Position numbers and translations under genes: made by a program. Positions 28,053 through 38,186 of a stretch of 64,000 nucleotides of DNA are shown one piece after another (position 1 is the first letter of the stretch; every line of letters starts with the position of its first letter). Origin of the DNA: Burkholderiaceae bacterium 26 (GTDB lineage Bacteria; Pseudomonadota; Gammaproteobacteria; Burkholderiales; Burkholderiaceae). A model generated the notes under the pieces. That model was not told the DNA's origin. It saw nothing but the letters and a program-made list of their open reading frames with translations, and did not search any database. The stretch is taken from assembly GCA_000955795.1 (NCBI GenBank), contig JYOB01000008.1, forward strand, positions 182,561 to 246,560, in the 5' to 3' direction.

Positions 28053-28946
28053 ATGAATGATCCGTATCCCAGTCCGAAGCCAGCCGACAAACCCCGTACG
28101 CTGCTGGAACGCCTGACCGACCTCATCTCGCCCGAGCCCGAATCGCGGGCCGAGCTGCTCGAAATCCTCCAAGACGCCCATGCGCGCAACCTGATCGACG
28201 CCGACTCCCTGTCGATGATCGAGGGCGTCTTCCAGGTCTCAGACCTGTGTGCGCGCGACATCATGATCCCGCGCGCGCAGATGGACGCGCTCAACATCGC
28301 CGACGCGCCGTCAGAATTCATCCCGTTCGTGCAAGAAGCCGCGCATTCGCGCTTCCCCGTCTACGAGGGCAGCCGCGACAACATCATCGGCATCCTGCTC
28401 GCCAAGGACCTGCTGCGCTTCTATACGGACGAACGCTTCGATGTGCGCGACATGCTGCGCCCGGCCGTGTTCATCCCCGAATCCAAGCGACTGAACGTGC
28501 TGTTGCGCGACTTCCGCGTCAACCGCAACCACATCGCCATCGTCGTTGACGAATACGGCGGCGTGGCCGGCCTCATCACCATCGAAGATGTGCTCGAGCA
28601 GATCGTTGGCGACATCGAAGACGAATACGACTTCGATCAGGAAGAAGACAACATCCTGCCGACCGCCGATGGCCACATGCGCGTGCGCGGGCTGACCGAA
28701 ATCAGCCAGTTCAACGAAGCCTTCGGCACGCATTTCTCCGACGAAGACGTCGATACCGTGGGCGGGCTGCTGTCCAACCACCTGGGCCGCGTGCCGCACC
28801 GGGGCGAGAAGATCGTCATGGGCACGCTGCAGTTCGACGTACTGCGTGCCGATGCGCGCCAAGTGCAGGTGCTGCTCGTGCGCCGCCTCACCGCGCCGGC
28901 CGGCGGCAATGCCACGACCGACACTTCTGGTTCCCACCCCGCCTGA
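28053..28946 (+). CDS. corC: CorC/HlyC-family CBS domain protein (YbeX)
   Basis: A 297-residue soluble CBS-domain protein of the CorC (YbeX) family, linked to magnesium/cobalt efflux and ribosome metabolism. Two CBS domains span about residues 65-190 (DIMIPRAQMDAL and VVDEYGGVAGLITIEDVLEQ are typical) and a CorC_HlyC transporter-associated domain spans 205-285. The ATG at 28053 gives the family N-terminus. Normally it follows ybeY directly; here the His-rich gene intervenes. lnt follows after 7 bases. Confidence 0.93.
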   Translation: MNDPYPSPKPADKPRTLLERLTDLISPEPESRAELLEILQDAHARNLIDADSLSMIEGVFQVSDLCARDIMIPRAQMDALNIADAPSEFIPFVQEAAHSRFPVYEGSRDNIIGILLAKDLLRFYTDERFDVRDMLRPAVFIPESKRLNVLLRDFRVNRNHIAIVVDEYGGVAGLITIEDVLEQIVGDIEDEYDFDQEEDNILPTADGHMRVRGLTEISQFNEAFGTHFSDEDVDTVGGLLSNHLGRVPHRGEKIVMGTLQFDVLRADARQVQVLLVRRLTAPAGGNATTDTSGSHPA

Positions 28947-28953
28947 TTCTTCC

Positions 28954-30522
28954 GTGCCCGCTCAGTTCTCTTCCCCTGCCGCACCGTCCCGTCGGCAGGA
29001 CGCCCAAGCTGTGCCGCTCGCGCGGCTGCGTTTTGCGATGCCGCTGGCAGCGCTGCTTGGCGTCATGCATACGCTGTCGTTCGCGCCAAACCACTGGTGG
29101 TGGCTGCAGATCCTCTCGCTGACGGGGCTTGCCGCGCTCGTGCAGCGCGCGCCGCGCTTGCGTGATGCGGCATGGGTTGGCTATGCGTTCGGGCTCGGCT
29201 GGTTCCTGTCGGGCGTGTGGTGGCTCTTCATCAGCATGCACGTCTACGGCGACATGCCGGCATGGATGGCCGCCCTGGCCGTGCTGCTGTTCGCCGGCTA
29301 CCTGGCGCTGCATCCAGCGCTGGCGGTGTGGTCATGGCAGTGGCTAACGCGACGCGGACGGTGGCCGGGTACCGCATCCGCGCTGGTATTTGGCGCGGCA
29401 TGGGCCGTCACGGAGTGGCTGCGCGGCACGGTCTGGACGGGCTTTCCCTGGATCAACGGCGGCTACGCTCACACCGATGGCCCACTGGCCGGCTACGCGC
29501 CGCTGGTGGGCGTCTACGGCATCGTGCTGATCGCAGCCGTGCTGGCCGGTCTGCTGTGCGTCGCGGCCGAGCGCCGCCTGCACTGGCTGCCGGGCATCGC
29601 CGGTGCGCTCGTGCTGGTGGCGGGCTGGCCGCTGCACGGCATTGCGTGGACGCAACCGGTGGGCAAGCCCATTTCCGTACGCCTCTTGCAGGGCAATGTG
29701 CCGCAAGACGTGAAGTTCCAGCAGACCGGCATCGAACGCTCGCTGGAGCTGTACGCCAAGATGGTCACCGAGAAGCCCGCACAACTCGTGGTCACGCCCG
29801 AGACGGCCTTCCCGATCATGATTCAGGAGATGCCGCAGGAGATCGCGCTGGCCATCCGCACCTATGTGGACACCACCGGCTCCAGCGTGCTCTTTGGCGC
29901 CGCCAGCGAGGACTCACGCGTCGATTACACCAACAGCGTGTTCGGCGTCGGCCCGCAATTCCAGGGCGTCTACCGCTACAACAAGCACCACCTCGTGCCG
30001 TTCGGCGAGTTCATCCCCTTCGGTTTCCACTGGTTCGTCAACATGATGAACATGCCGCTGGGCGACTTCCGGCGCGGCCTGCCCGTGCAGCCGCCCATGG
30101 CGGTGGCCGACCAACGCGTCGCACCCAACATCTGCTACGAGGATTTGTTTGGCGAGGAAATTGCCGCCTCGCTGCGACATGCTGATCAGCCTGCCACGAT
30201 GCTCGCCAACGTGACGAACCTTGCTTGGTTTGGCGACACCATCGCGCTGGACCAGCACCTGCAGATCTCGCGCATGCGCGCGCTGGAAACGGGCCGCCCG
30301 ATGCTGCGCGCCACCAACACGGGAGCGACCGCCGTGGTGCGGCCGGACGGCAGCGTACAGGCCCGCCTGCCCGTCTTCACGCTTGGCGCGCTGCAGACTG
30401 ACGTGCAGGGCATGCAAGGCTTGACGCCATTCGTGCGGGCCGGCAACGCGCCTGCGCTGGGCCTGGGTGCGCTGGTTCTGCTTGTGGCATTCGTGCGCCG
30501 CCGCCGGGCGTCGACAGATTGA
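28954..30522 (+). CDS. lnt: apolipoprotein N-acyltransferase Lnt
   Basis: A 522-residue inner-membrane enzyme that adds the third acyl chain to lipoproteins. An N-terminal multi-helix membrane part (about 25-215) is followed by a periplasmic nitrilase domain. The catalytic triad appears as Glu in VVTPETAFP, Lys in [12 protein letters not shown] and Cys in [11 protein letters not shown] last membrane helix ([13 protein letters not shown]) is followed by RRRR. I chose the GTG at 28954, seven bases after corC; the ATG at 29038 would start inside the first helix region. Confidence 0.92.
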   Translation: MPAQFSSPAAPSRRQDAQAVPLARLRFAMPLAALLGVMHTLSFAPNHWWWLQILSLTGLAALVQRAPRLRDAAWVGYAFGLGWFLSGVWWLFISMHVYGDMPAWMAALAVLLFAGYLALHPALAVWSWQWLTRRGRWPGTASALVFGAAWAVTEWLRGTVWTGFPWINGGYAHTDGPLAGYAPLVGVYGIVLIAAVLAGLLCVAAERRLHWLPGIAGALVLVAGWPLHGIAWTQPVGKPISVRLLQGNVPQDVKFQQTGIERSLELYAKMVTEKPAQLVVTPETAFPIMIQEMPQEIALAIRTYVDTTGSSVLFGAASEDSRVDYTNSVFGVGPQFQGVYRYNKHHLVPFGEFIPFGFHWFVNMMNMPLGDFRRGLPVQPPMAVADQRVAPNICYEDLFGEEIAASLRHADQPATMLANVTNLAWFGDTIALDQHLQISRMRALETGRPMLRATNTGATAVVRPDGSVQARLPVFTLGALQTDVQGMQGLTPFVRAGNAPALGLGALVLLVAFVRRRRASTD

Positions 30523-30579
30523 TCGTTCAGCGTCCGGAGGGCTTTCAAGCCACTTTCCGGAGTCGCTGACAAAAAACGC

Positions 30580-30585
30580 TAAAAT
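30580..30585 (+). promoter_or_regulatory. -10-like TAAAAT upstream of glyQ
   Basis: TAAAAT in an A-rich stretch after lnt, 113 bp before the glyQ start. No good -35 is visible at 16-18 bp. If used, transcription would begin near 30592, just before the leader hairpin. Confidence 0.35.
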
Positions 30586-30596
30586 TCAACGTTTTA

Positions 30597-30633
30597 CGGC
30601 GGGCACGGAGCCAGGCGCTTCTCGTGCCCGCCG
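30597..30633 (+). promoter_or_regulatory. perfect 11-bp stem-loop in the glyQS leader
   Basis: CGGCGGGCACG (30597-30607) and CGTGCCCGCCG (30623-30633) form a GC-rich stem with a 15-base loop in the glyQ 5' leader. There is no T run, so it is not a simple terminator. It may control mRNA stability or glyQ expression. Confidence 0.5.
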
Positions 30634-30697
30634 CTGCATTCCACCGTCGCGCGGTGCAACGCACGTTCCGTGCCGCCGCGGACCAACGGGTTCCACC

Positions 30698-31684
30698 ATG
30701 CTCACCTTCCAGCAACTCATCCTCAAGCTGCAGTCGTACTGGGACGCCCAGGGCTGCGCCCTGCTGCAACCGATCGACCTCGAAGTCGGCGCCGGTACGT
30801 CGCACGTGCACACCTTCCTGCGCGCGATCGGCCCGGAGCCTTGGCGTGCCGCCTACGTGCAACCGTCCCGCCGCCCCAAGGACGGCCGCTACGGCGAGAA
30901 CCCAAACCGCCTGCAGCATTACTACCAGTACCAAGTGGTGCTCAAGCCCGCGCCGGAAAACATCCTCGACCTGTACCTCGGTTCGCTGGAAGCGCTGGGC
31001 CTGGACCTGAAGCAGAACGACGTGCGCTTTGTCGAAGATGACTGGGAAAACCCCACGCTCGGCGCCTGGGGCCTCGGCTGGGAGGTGTGGCTCAACGGCA
31101 TGGAAGTCACGCAATTCACGTACTTCCAGCAAGTCGGCGGCCTCGACTGCAAGCCCGTGACCGGTGAGATCACCTACGGCATCGAACGTCTGGCGATGTA
31201 CCTGCAGCAGGTCGAGAACATCTACGACCTGGTCTGGACGGAGTGGGAAGAGCCGGGCCCGAATGGCCCCGTGAAGCGCCGCCTGACCTACGGCGACGTC
31301 TATCACCAGAACGAAGTCGAGCAATCGACGTACAACTTCGAGCAGGCCGACACGACTGTGCTGTTCCGCCGCTTTGCCGAGCACGAAGCCGAAGCCAAGC
31401 GCCTGATGGGCGTGCGCGCAGAAGGTGATGCCGCTGCCGAGGGCGACGCACCTGTCGTGCAACTGGCCCTGCCCGCCTACGAGCAAGTGCTCAAGGCCGG
31501 CCACACCTTCAACCTGCTGGACGCACGCGGCGCCATTTCGGTGACGGAGCGCGCAGCCTACATCGGTCGCATCCGCAATCTGTCGCGTCTGGTCGCGCAG
31601 GCTTACTACGATTCGCGCGAGCGCCTGGGCTTCCCAATGTGCGGCACGGCCGCTGCCGCCGCCAAGACCACGGAGGCCGCATGA
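30698..31684 (+). CDS. glyQ: glycine-tRNA ligase alpha subunit
   Basis: A 328-residue catalytic subunit of the heterotetrameric (alpha2beta2) glycyl-tRNA synthetase. It begins with the canonical [20 protein letters not shown] and keeps the class II features ([34 protein letters not shown]). An Ala/Lys/Thr tail ends the protein. The ATG at 30698 is the family start. glyS follows after one interposed gene. Confidence 0.96.
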   Translation: MLTFQQLILKLQSYWDAQGCALLQPIDLEVGAGTSHVHTFLRAIGPEPWRAAYVQPSRRPKDGRYGENPNRLQHYYQYQVVLKPAPENILDLYLGSLEALGLDLKQNDVRFVEDDWENPTLGAWGLGWEVWLNGMEVTQFTYFQQVGGLDCKPVTGEITYGIERLAMYLQQVENIYDLVWTEWEEPGPNGPVKRRLTYGDVYHQNEVEQSTYNFEQADTTVLFRRFAEHEAEAKRLMGVRAEGDAAAEGDAPVVQLALPAYEQVLKAGHTFNLLDARGAISVTERAAYIGRIRNLSRLVAQAYYDSRERLGFPMCGTAAAAAKTTEAA

Positions 31685-32340
31685 CGGCCAACCGAGCACG
31701 GCGTGGCCTGGCGCTGCTGACGGCAGCGTCCATCGCCGCGCTGGCGCTACCGGCGAGCGTTGCGCAAGCGGCTCGACATCGCAGCTCCAAGGCGGCATCG
31801 GCGGAGAAGGTTTTTGTCGTGCCCAACACGTTGACGCAGCTTTGCGTGGCCGATTCCAAGCCGCTCCAGCAAGCGCTGAGCGGGGCCTGGACGCCGCCTC
31901 CGCCGTCGATCGATCAATGGACGAGCCTGGTGCGCACGATGGCCTGCGACCTGTCCGGCGCGCGTGACCTCGGCTGGCATCGCGTGCCGTTGCGCACGTA
32001 TGCGACGGCCCTGCGCTTCCCGCTCACGTGGGTGGAGTGGCAAGGCACCGGCGCAAAGGCACAGCGCCGTGCGCGCGTGTTCCGCTCGGCGGGGCAACTG
32101 CCGAGCCGTCTGGAATTCAACGTGTCCGGCACGCTGCAGGAAGTGCGTTACGACGCGCGACGCGGCTTGCTGTCGGCCCGCTTCCTGCGCCGCGATGCGG
32201 CCGCGCCCGGCACCACGCCCGCGCCGATTGCACCGCCACCGCCGCCGGGCCAGTGCGCCGGCACGCAATTGCAGTTCCAGCAGCAGAACGGCGTGTGGCT
32301 GCTCTCGGGCGTGGAGCCCGTGCCCGGCTCGCCCTGCTGA
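31681..32340 (+). CDS. exported protein of unknown function between glyQ and glyS
   Basis: A 219-residue protein that I do not recognise. Its ATG overlaps the glyQ stop (ATGA). A signal peptide ([20 protein letters not shown], then VAQA) is clear, so the mature protein is periplasmic. The mature part has four cysteines (in LCVADSK, MACDLSG, GQCAGTQ and the final SPC), which could form disulfides, a Trp-rich centre and a PPPPP stretch. Translational coupling to glyQ places it in the glyQS operon, though nothing suggests a role in glycylation. Confidence 0.75.
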   Translation: MTANRARRGLALLTAASIAALALPASVAQAARHRSSKAASAEKVFVVPNTLTQLCVADSKPLQQALSGAWTPPPPSIDQWTSLVRTMACDLSGARDLGWHRVPLRTYATALRFPLTWVEWQGTGAKAQRRARVFRSAGQLPSRLEFNVSGTLQEVRYDARRGLLSARFLRRDAAAPGTTPAPIAPPPPPGQCAGTQLQFQQQNGVWLLSGVEPVPGSPC

Positions 32341-32426
32341 TTACTGAACCGAACCACACAACGTACCGCCGCACCTGATCTGAACACCCAGCGGCGCAGA
32401 ACAACGACGTCACCGATTCAAACGCT

Positions 32427-34520
32427 ATGTCCACCCTCCTGATCGAACTGCTGACCGAAGAACTGCCGCCCAAGGCGCTGGCTCGCCTGGGCGAGGCGTT
32501 TGCGCGCGGCCTGTTTGACGGTCTGTCGGCGCAAGGCCTGCTCGAAGAGGGCGCCGCCGTGGAAGGTTTTGCCACGCCGCGCCGCCTGGCTGCATCGATC
32601 ACCGGCGCGTGCCGCACCGCGCCCGATCGCGAACTGCGCGAGAAAGTGCTGCCCGTGACGGTCGCCTTTGATGCCGAGGGCAAGCCCGCCGCGCCGCTCG
32701 TCAAGAAGCTGGCTGCACTGGCCAAGACCGTGGGCGTGGACGCCATCGCCCCTGAATCGCTCGAACGCGCGCCTGACGGCAAGGCCGAAGCGCTGTTCTA
32801 TCGCTATACCGCACGCGGCGCCGTGCTGGCTGACGGCCTGCAGACTGCACTGTCGCAAACCATCGCCAACCTGCCGATCCCGAAGGTGATGACATATCAG
32901 CGCCCAAACGGCGAGAACGTTCAGTTCGTGCGCCCCGCACACAAGCTGATCGCACTGCTCGACAGCGAAGTCATCCCCGTCAGCGCATTTGGCCTGCAAG
33001 CGGGCAACGTGACCCTGGGCCACCGTTTCTTGTCGGCCGGCGAGATCGTCATCAAAGACGCCACGTCGTATGCGAGCGCGCTGGAGTCGCAGGGCAAGGT
33101 CATCGCCAGCTATGGCAAGCGCAAGGAAGCCATCCGCGCCGAACTGCTCAAGACCGCCGGCGCCGATACGGTGGTCATGCCCGAAGCGCTGCTGGATGAA
33201 GTGAACGCGCTGGTCGAATGGCCCGTGGTCTACCCCTGCCATTTCGAGGAAGCCTTCCTCGCCGTGCCACAGGAGTGCCTGATCCTGACCATGCAGACCA
33301 ACCAGAAGTACTTTGCGCTGACCGATGCACAAGGTCACCTGCGCAACCGCTTCCTGATCGTCTCGAACATCGCCACGGGCACGCCCGAGGCCATCATTCA
33401 AGGCAACGAACGCGTGGTTCGCCCGCGCCTGGCCGACGCGCGCTTCTTCTTCGAGCAGGACAAGAAGAAGCCGCTGGCCGATCGCGTGCCGCTGCTCTCG
33501 CGCGTGGTCTATCACAACAAGATCGGCACGCAGCTTGAGCGCGTGTCGCGCCTGCAAGCCATCGCGGGCCAACTGGCCGAGAAGCTCGGCGCGGATGTGG
33601 CACACGCCTCGCGCGGCGCGTTGCTGGCCAAGGCCGATCTGCTGACCGACATGGTGGGCGAGTTCCCCGAGTTGCAGGGCACGATGGGCACGTACTACGC
33701 CCGCCACGATGGCGAACCCGACGACGTGGCGCTGGCCTGCTCCGAGCACTATCAGCCGCGCTTTGCCGGCGACGCGCTGCCCAGCACCGCCACCGGGACC
33801 GTGGTGGCACTGGCCGACAAGCTGGAAACGCTGGTCGGCATCTGGGGCATCGGCCTGCAACCCACGGGTGAGAAAGATCCGTTCGCGCTGCGCCGCCACG
33901 CGCTGGGCATCCTGCGCATGCTGATTGAGAAGCCGCTCGTTCTCACGATCGACGATGCGTTGCAGATTGCCGCCGCCAGCTTCGATGGCATTGCGGCCGT
34001 CAAACCGGATCTGGCCGCCATCTCCGACTTCCTGTACGACCGCCTGCGCGGCTACCTGAAGGACAAGGGCTACAGCACCAACGAGGTGGAAGCCGTGGTC
34101 AGCCAGCGCCCGCAGCGCCTGGACGACATCGTCGCGCGCCTCGAAGCCGTGCGCGCCTTTGCTGCTCTGCCGCAGGCAGAAGCGCTGGCCGCCGCCAACA
34201 AGCGCATCACCAACATCCTGAAGAAGACCGACGTGGCCATTGGCGCCGTGCAGCCGCAACTGCTCAAGGAAGACGCCGAGCGTGCCCTGCACCAGGCCGT
34301 GGCCTCGTCGGAGCCGCAGGTGCACGATGCCTTCGCACGCGGCGATTTCACCACCGCGCTGAAGACGTTGGCCGGCCTGCGCGAAGCGGTCGACACGTTC
34401 TTCGACGGCGTGATGGTGATGGCCGACGACACCGCGCTGCGCGACAACCGCCTCGCGCTGCTGGGTGAACTGCACGGCTTGATGAACCGCGTCGCGGACA
34501 TCTCCAAGCTGGCCGCCTGA
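32427..34520 (+). CDS. glyS: glycine-tRNA ligase beta subunit
   Basis: A 697-residue beta subunit of glycyl-tRNA synthetase, responsible for tRNA recognition. It starts with [19 protein letters not shown], typical of GlyS, and contains the HD-like middle domain ([20 protein letters not shown]) and a C-terminal anticodon-binding (DALR-like) region. The length matches E. coli GlyS (689). Confidence 0.96.
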   Translation: MSTLLIELLTEELPPKALARLGEAFARGLFDGLSAQGLLEEGAAVEGFATPRRLAASITGACRTAPDRELREKVLPVTVAFDAEGKPAAPLVKKLAALAKTVGVDAIAPESLERAPDGKAEALFYRYTARGAVLADGLQTALSQTIANLPIPKVMTYQRPNGENVQFVRPAHKLIALLDSEVIPVSAFGLQAGNVTLGHRFLSAGEIVIKDATSYASALESQGKVIASYGKRKEAIRAELLKTAGADTVVMPEALLDEVNALVEWPVVYPCHFEEAFLAVPQECLILTMQTNQKYFALTDAQGHLRNRFLIVSNIATGTPEAIIQGNERVVRPRLADARFFFEQDKKKPLADRVPLLSRVVYHNKIGTQLERVSRLQAIAGQLAEKLGADVAHASRGALLAKADLLTDMVGEFPELQGTMGTYYARHDGEPDDVALACSEHYQPRFAGDALPSTATGTVVALADKLETLVGIWGIGLQPTGEKDPFALRRHALGILRMLIEKPLVLTIDDALQIAAASFDGIAAVKPDLAAISDFLYDRLRGYLKDKGYSTNEVEAVVSQRPQRLDDIVARLEAVRAFAALPQAEALAAANKRITNILKKTDVAIGAVQPQLLKEDAERALHQAVASSEPQVHDAFARGDFTTALKTLAGLREAVDTFFDGVMVMADDTALRDNRLALLGELHGLMNRVADISKLAA

Positions 34521-34551
34521 TCGGCACTCCAAGCACCGTTCGGAGCCCACC

Positions 34552-35130
34552 ATGCCCCATGTTCCCAAACTGGTGATCCTCGACCGCGATGGCGTCATCA
34601 ACCGCGACAGCGACCAGTTCATCAAGTCGCCAGACGAATGGATTGCCCTCGACGGCAGCCTGGAAGCCATTGCCGAGCTGAACCAGGCCGGCTACCAGGT
34701 GGTGGTGGCAACCAACCAGTCGGGCATCGGACGCGGCCTGTTCGAGGCCGCCGCGCTCAACGCCATGCACGAGAAGATGTACAAGGCGCTGGCCACCTAC
34801 GGCGGGCGCGTCGATGCCGTCTTCTTCTGCCCGCATACCGCCGCCGATGCGTGCGAGTGCCGCAAGCCCAAGTCCGGCATGCTCCGCGAGATTGCACGCC
34901 GCTTCGACATGGACCTGACGGGCGTGCCGGTCGTGGGTGACTCGCTACGCGACCTGCAAGCCGGCGTCGAAGTCGGCGCCGTACCGCATCTCGTACTGAC
35001 CGGCAAGGGCGCCAAGACCCGCGATGCCGGCGACCTGCCCCCAGGCACCCAGATTCACGAGGACCTGCGTGCGTTTGCGCGTGCGCTGCTATCCCCTGCG
35101 CCCCAGGGCACGCCCACGCGCGCCCCTTGA
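34552..35130 (+). CDS. gmhB: D-glycero-beta-D-manno-heptose 1,7-bisphosphate 7-phosphatase
   Basis: A 192-residue HAD-family phosphatase in ADP-heptose synthesis for the LPS inner core. The nucleophile motif LVILDRDGVIN, the Thr motif VATNQSG and the last motif VVGDSLRDLQAG are present. The zinc loop CPHTAADACECRKPKSG, with three Cys and one His, is diagnostic for GmhB. GGAG precedes the start. It is followed by plsC after 10 bp. Confidence 0.92.
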   Translation: MPHVPKLVILDRDGVINRDSDQFIKSPDEWIALDGSLEAIAELNQAGYQVVVATNQSGIGRGLFEAAALNAMHEKMYKALATYGGRVDAVFFCPHTAADACECRKPKSGMLREIARRFDMDLTGVPVVGDSLRDLQAGVEVGAVPHLVLTGKGAKTRDAGDLPPGTQIHEDLRAFARALLSPAPQGTPTRAP

Positions 35131-35140
35131 ATTCGCCCCC

Positions 35141-35893
35141 ATGACTTTTATCCGTTCGCTGCTGTACCTGGTTTTCTTGATCGTCTGGACACCGATTTAT
35201 GCGGTGACCTGCTTCATCGTCTTTCCGTTCATGAACCCGCACCGCCGTTTCTGGATGGTGTCCGGCTGGACGAAGTCTGCAATCTGGATGGCGCGCTGGC
35301 TGCTCGGCATCCGCTGGAAATACCAGGGCTGGGAGAACATCGAGGAAGCCGTCGCCACCAACAAGCAGGTGGTGCTGCTTTCCAAGCATCAGTCAGCGTG
35401 GGAAACCATGGCCTATGTTGCGACCATGCCGCGCCCGCTGTGCTACGTGTTCAAGCGCGAGCTGCTATATGTGCCGTTCTTCGGATGGGCGCTCGGCATG
35501 CTCAAGATGGTGCACATCAACCGCAAGGACGGCGCCAATGCGTTCGCGTCGGTCGCGCGCCAGGGTAAAGAGCGCCTTGCAGATGGCGCATGGGTGATCA
35601 TGTTTCCGGAAGGCACGCGCACGCGCTCGGGCGACCCGAAACCGCGCTACAAGAGCGGCGGTGCGCGCTTTGCCGTGGATACCGGCGCATGGGTCATTCC
35701 CATCGCGCACAACTCCGGCCGGGTGTGGCCGCGCAATTCGTTCCTGAAGCATCCGGGCTTGATCACGCTGTCGGTCGGGCCGGCCATTCCGAGCGCCGGC
35801 AAGACCAGCGACGAGCTTAACCGCGAAGTCGAAGCGTGGATCGAAGCAGAAATGCGTAGAATCGACGCCGATAGCTACCGCGAGCACGCATGA
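35141..35893 (+). CDS. plsC: 1-acyl-sn-glycerol-3-phosphate acyltransferase
   Basis: A 250-residue membrane acyltransferase making phosphatidic acid. An N-terminal hydrophobic segment (SLLYLVFLIVWTPIYAV) is followed by the acyltransferase motifs: SKHQSAWET, with HX4E in place of the more common HX4D, and MFPEGTRTRSG. The Glu variant occurs in this subfamily. The ATG at 35141 was chosen; the longer frame overlaps gmhB. Its stop overlaps the start of the next gene. Confidence 0.9.
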   Translation: MTFIRSLLYLVFLIVWTPIYAVTCFIVFPFMNPHRRFWMVSGWTKSAIWMARWLLGIRWKYQGWENIEEAVATNKQVVLLSKHQSAWETMAYVATMPRPLCYVFKRELLYVPFFGWALGMLKMVHINRKDGANAFASVARQGKERLADGAWVIMFPEGTRTRSGDPKPRYKSGGARFAVDTGAWVIPIAHNSGRVWPRNSFLKHPGLITLSVGPAIPSAGKTSDELNREVEAWIEAEMRRIDADSYREHA

Positions 35894-36768
35894 AACTGCT
35901 GCGCCCACCGACTTCGCCCACCCCCGCCGACAGCGTCCAGCTTGAGCTGCCGCTGCTCGCGCCCGCAGCCCCGTCGCCTTCGCAGCCGCCTGACGCGTCC
36001 CTCCTCGCCCCGCCCGCACTCGACTTTTCCACCGCACCGCTCGGCCCCAACCAACGCCGTCTGACGCTGGGCGAGCGCGCGCTCATCTATAACCTCAAGC
36101 GTTCGTCGCGACGCACCATCGGCTTTGTCATCGATGATCGCGGCTTGTCGATTACGGCACCGCGCTGGGTCACACTCGCCGAGATCGAACACGCCATCGC
36201 CGAAAAGCAGAAGTGGATCTTCGCCAAGCTAGCCGAATGGCGGGCCAACGCCGCACGCCGCATGCTGCCGCCCATGGACTGGCAGGACGGCGCCGCGCTG
36301 CCGTTCCTCGGCAAAACGATCACGCTTAAGCTGGAATCGCCCATCGGCGCGTTGATGTTCGATGCCGACACCAGCATGCTGCACCTGGGCCTGCCGCCCA
36401 GCACCACCGAGCAGCAGATCAAGGACCGCGTGCAAGGCTGGCTGCAGACGCAGGCGCGACGCCTCTTCGGCGAACGACTTGAGGTGTATGCCGAGCGCCT
36501 GGGCGTGCGGCACAGCGCGTATGCGCTGTCTTCAGCTGCCACGCGGTGGGGAAGCTGCACCGCCGACGGCAAGATCCGTCTGAACTGGCGCCTCGTGCAT
36601 TTCCCGCTGAGCCTGATCGACTACGTGGTTGCGCATGAGCTCGCGCATCTCAAGGAAATGAACCACAGCCCACGCTTCTGGGACACGGTGGAGTCGATCT
36701 TTCCTGAGTTTCGTGAGGCTCGCGAGCAACTGCGCTCGCATCCGCCGGAATACTTGCCGGCGTTCTGA
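35890..36768 (+). CDS. YgjP/WP-type zinc metallopeptidase (DUF45)
   Basis: A 292-residue SprT-like metallopeptidase of the YgjP (DUF45, M48-related) family. The zinc motif HELAHLKEMNHSPRFW near residue 250 provides HExxH and a downstream His. The preceding RWGSCTADGKIRLNWRLVHF is also diagnostic. A Pro/Ala/Ser-rich 50-residue N-terminus is extra to the core. Start and plsC stop overlap (ATGA), indicating cotranscription. Substrate unknown. Confidence 0.88.
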   Translation: MKLLRPPTSPTPADSVQLELPLLAPAAPSPSQPPDASLLAPPALDFSTAPLGPNQRRLTLGERALIYNLKRSSRRTIGFVIDDRGLSITAPRWVTLAEIEHAIAEKQKWIFAKLAEWRANAARRMLPPMDWQDGAALPFLGKTITLKLESPIGALMFDADTSMLHLGLPPSTTEQQIKDRVQGWLQTQARRLFGERLEVYAERLGVRHSAYALSSAATRWGSCTADGKIRLNWRLVHFPLSLIDYVVAHELAHLKEMNHSPRFWDTVESIFPEFREAREQLRSHPPEYLPAF

Positions 36769-36849
36769 TTCGCCTCGCCCACGCCGCAACGGCGTGTGAG
36801 GGATGCGGCTGCAGAAAAATCCTCGCCTGCACGCTCCGCCGCACCCTCC

Positions 36850-36855
36850 TACAAT
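36850..36855 (+). promoter_or_regulatory. -10 element (TACAAT) of gloA
   Basis: TACAAT lies 35 bp before the gloA start. The -35 region is poor. A 7-bp hairpin (36780-36796, CACGCCG/CGGCGTG) lies between the peptidase stop and this promoter. Confidence 0.45.
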
Positions 36856-36889
36856 ATGGCCTTCCGCAGTCCCCCAGGAAGGAAATCCC

Positions 36890-37297
36890 ATGCGAATGCT
36901 CCACACCATGCTGCGCGTCGGCGACCTGCAGCGATCGATCGACTTCTATACCAAGGTGCTCGGCATGCAGCTGCTGCGCACCAGCGACAACCCGGAATAC
37001 AAATATTCCCTCGCGTTCGTCGGCTACGGCCCGGAGGCCGGCAACACCGTCATTGAGCTGACCTACAACTACGGCGTGAGCGAATACGATCTGGGCTCGG
37101 CGTTCGGCCACCTTGCCATCGAGGTCGACAATGCTGCGCAAGCCTGCGACCAGATCCGCAACGCGGGCGGCAAGGTCACGCGCGAGGCCGGCCCGGTCAA
37201 GGGCGGCAGCACCATCATTGCGTTTGTGGAAGATCCGGACGGCTACAAGATCGAACTGATCCAGGCGCGCTCGATGCCCGATGGCAACCGCCACTGA
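36890..37297 (+). CDS. gloA: lactoylglutathione lyase (glyoxalase I)
   Basis: A 135-residue nickel-type glyoxalase I converting the methylglyoxal-glutathione adduct to lactoylglutathione. It starts [20 protein letters not shown] and keeps the metal ligands (His5, Glu in VIELTYN, His in FGHLAIEV, Glu in YKIELIQ). The length equals E. coli GloA. AGGAAGG lies just upstream of the ATG at 36890. Its 3' end overlaps the following transporter gene by 17 bp. Confidence 0.95.
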   Translation: MRMLHTMLRVGDLQRSIDFYTKVLGMQLLRTSDNPEYKYSLAFVGYGPEAGNTVIELTYNYGVSEYDLGSAFGHLAIEVDNAAQACDQIRNAGGKVTREAGPVKGGSTIIAFVEDPDGYKIELIQARSMPDGNRH

Positions 37298-38186
37298 CGC
37301 TATCCGCCGGCCGCTGGACGGCACCGCCATCGGCCTGATGGTGGTGCTGTGCATGTGCTGGGGCTTTCAGCAGGTCGCCATCAAGGTGGCGGCGCACGAC
37401 GTGGGCCCCGTCATGCAGGCAGGCGTGCGTTCGGCAATTGCGTCGGTCCTTGTGTTCGCATTTGCGCTCTGGCGCGGCACGTGCCTCTCGTTGCGCGACG
37501 GCACGCTGGCCGGCGGCCTGATGGCCGGCGTGCTCTTCGGCGTCGAGTTCCTGTGCATCTTCATCGGCCTGGGCTACACGACCGCGTCGCGCATGGCGGT
37601 GTTCCTCTACACCGCGCCCATCTTCACCGCGCTCGGCCTGCATTTCTTTGTGCCGGGCGAGCACCTGCGCCCGCGCCAGTGGACGGGCATCGGCATTGCG
37701 TTTGCGGGGATCGTGCTGGCGTTTGCCGATGGTGTCCTGCACCCGGCGGCCGGGCCGTCGACCTCGTTGGGTGACGCGCTGGGCGTGGTGGCGGGCGCGC
37801 TGTGGGGCGCGACGACCATCGTCGTGCGGGCAAGCAAGCTCTCAGAAGCACCGGCGGCGAAGACGCTGCTGTACCAATTGGCCGTCTCGGCCGTGCTGCT
37901 GTTGTTGATGGCTGCCGGCACCGGCCAGGCCTTTACCGCGAACCTCACGCCCACGGCGCTGGCGAGCCTCGCTTACCAATCCGTGCTGATCGCATTCGCC
38001 AGTTACCTGACGTGGTTCTGGCTGCTGCGCCGCTACCTGGCGTCGCGGTTGTCAGTGTTCTCGTTTCTGACGCCGCTGTTTGGCGTGGCGTTTGGCGTGC
38101 TGCTGTTGCACGAGCCGGTGGGCCTGCGGTTTGCGCTGGCGGCGGCGCTCGTGCTGTCTGGCATCCTGCTGGTCAATCTTCGCTAA
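37281..38186 (+). CDS. EamA/DMT-family transporter
   Basis: A 301-residue inner-membrane protein with ten predicted helices in two EamA repeats ([19 protein letters not shown] in the first; [19 protein letters not shown] in the second). This family exports amino acids, metabolites or drugs; the substrate is unknown. Its start lies inside the gloA end, suggesting coupling. Its stop overlaps the convergent rsmA end by 14 bp. Confidence 0.88.
   Translation: MATATDAIRRPLDGTAIGLMVVLCMCWGFQQVAIKVAAHDVGPVMQAGVRSAIASVLVFAFALWRGTCLSLRDGTLAGGLMAGVLFGVEFLCIFIGLGYTTASRMAVFLYTAPIFTALGLHFFVPGEHLRPRQWTGIGIAFAGIVLAFADGVLHPAAGPSTSLGDALGVVAGALWGATTIVVRASKLSEAPAAKTLLYQLAVSAVLLLLMAAGTGQAFTANLTPTALASLAYQSVLIAFASYLTWFWLLRRYLASRLSVFSFLTPLFGVAFGVLLLHEPVGLRFALAAALVLSGILLVNLR

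Noticed and set aside
32418-34670. 750-codon minus-strand frame opposite glyS
   Set aside because: Shadow of glyS caused by high GC content; Gln/His/Arg/Ala-rich with no recognisable domain.
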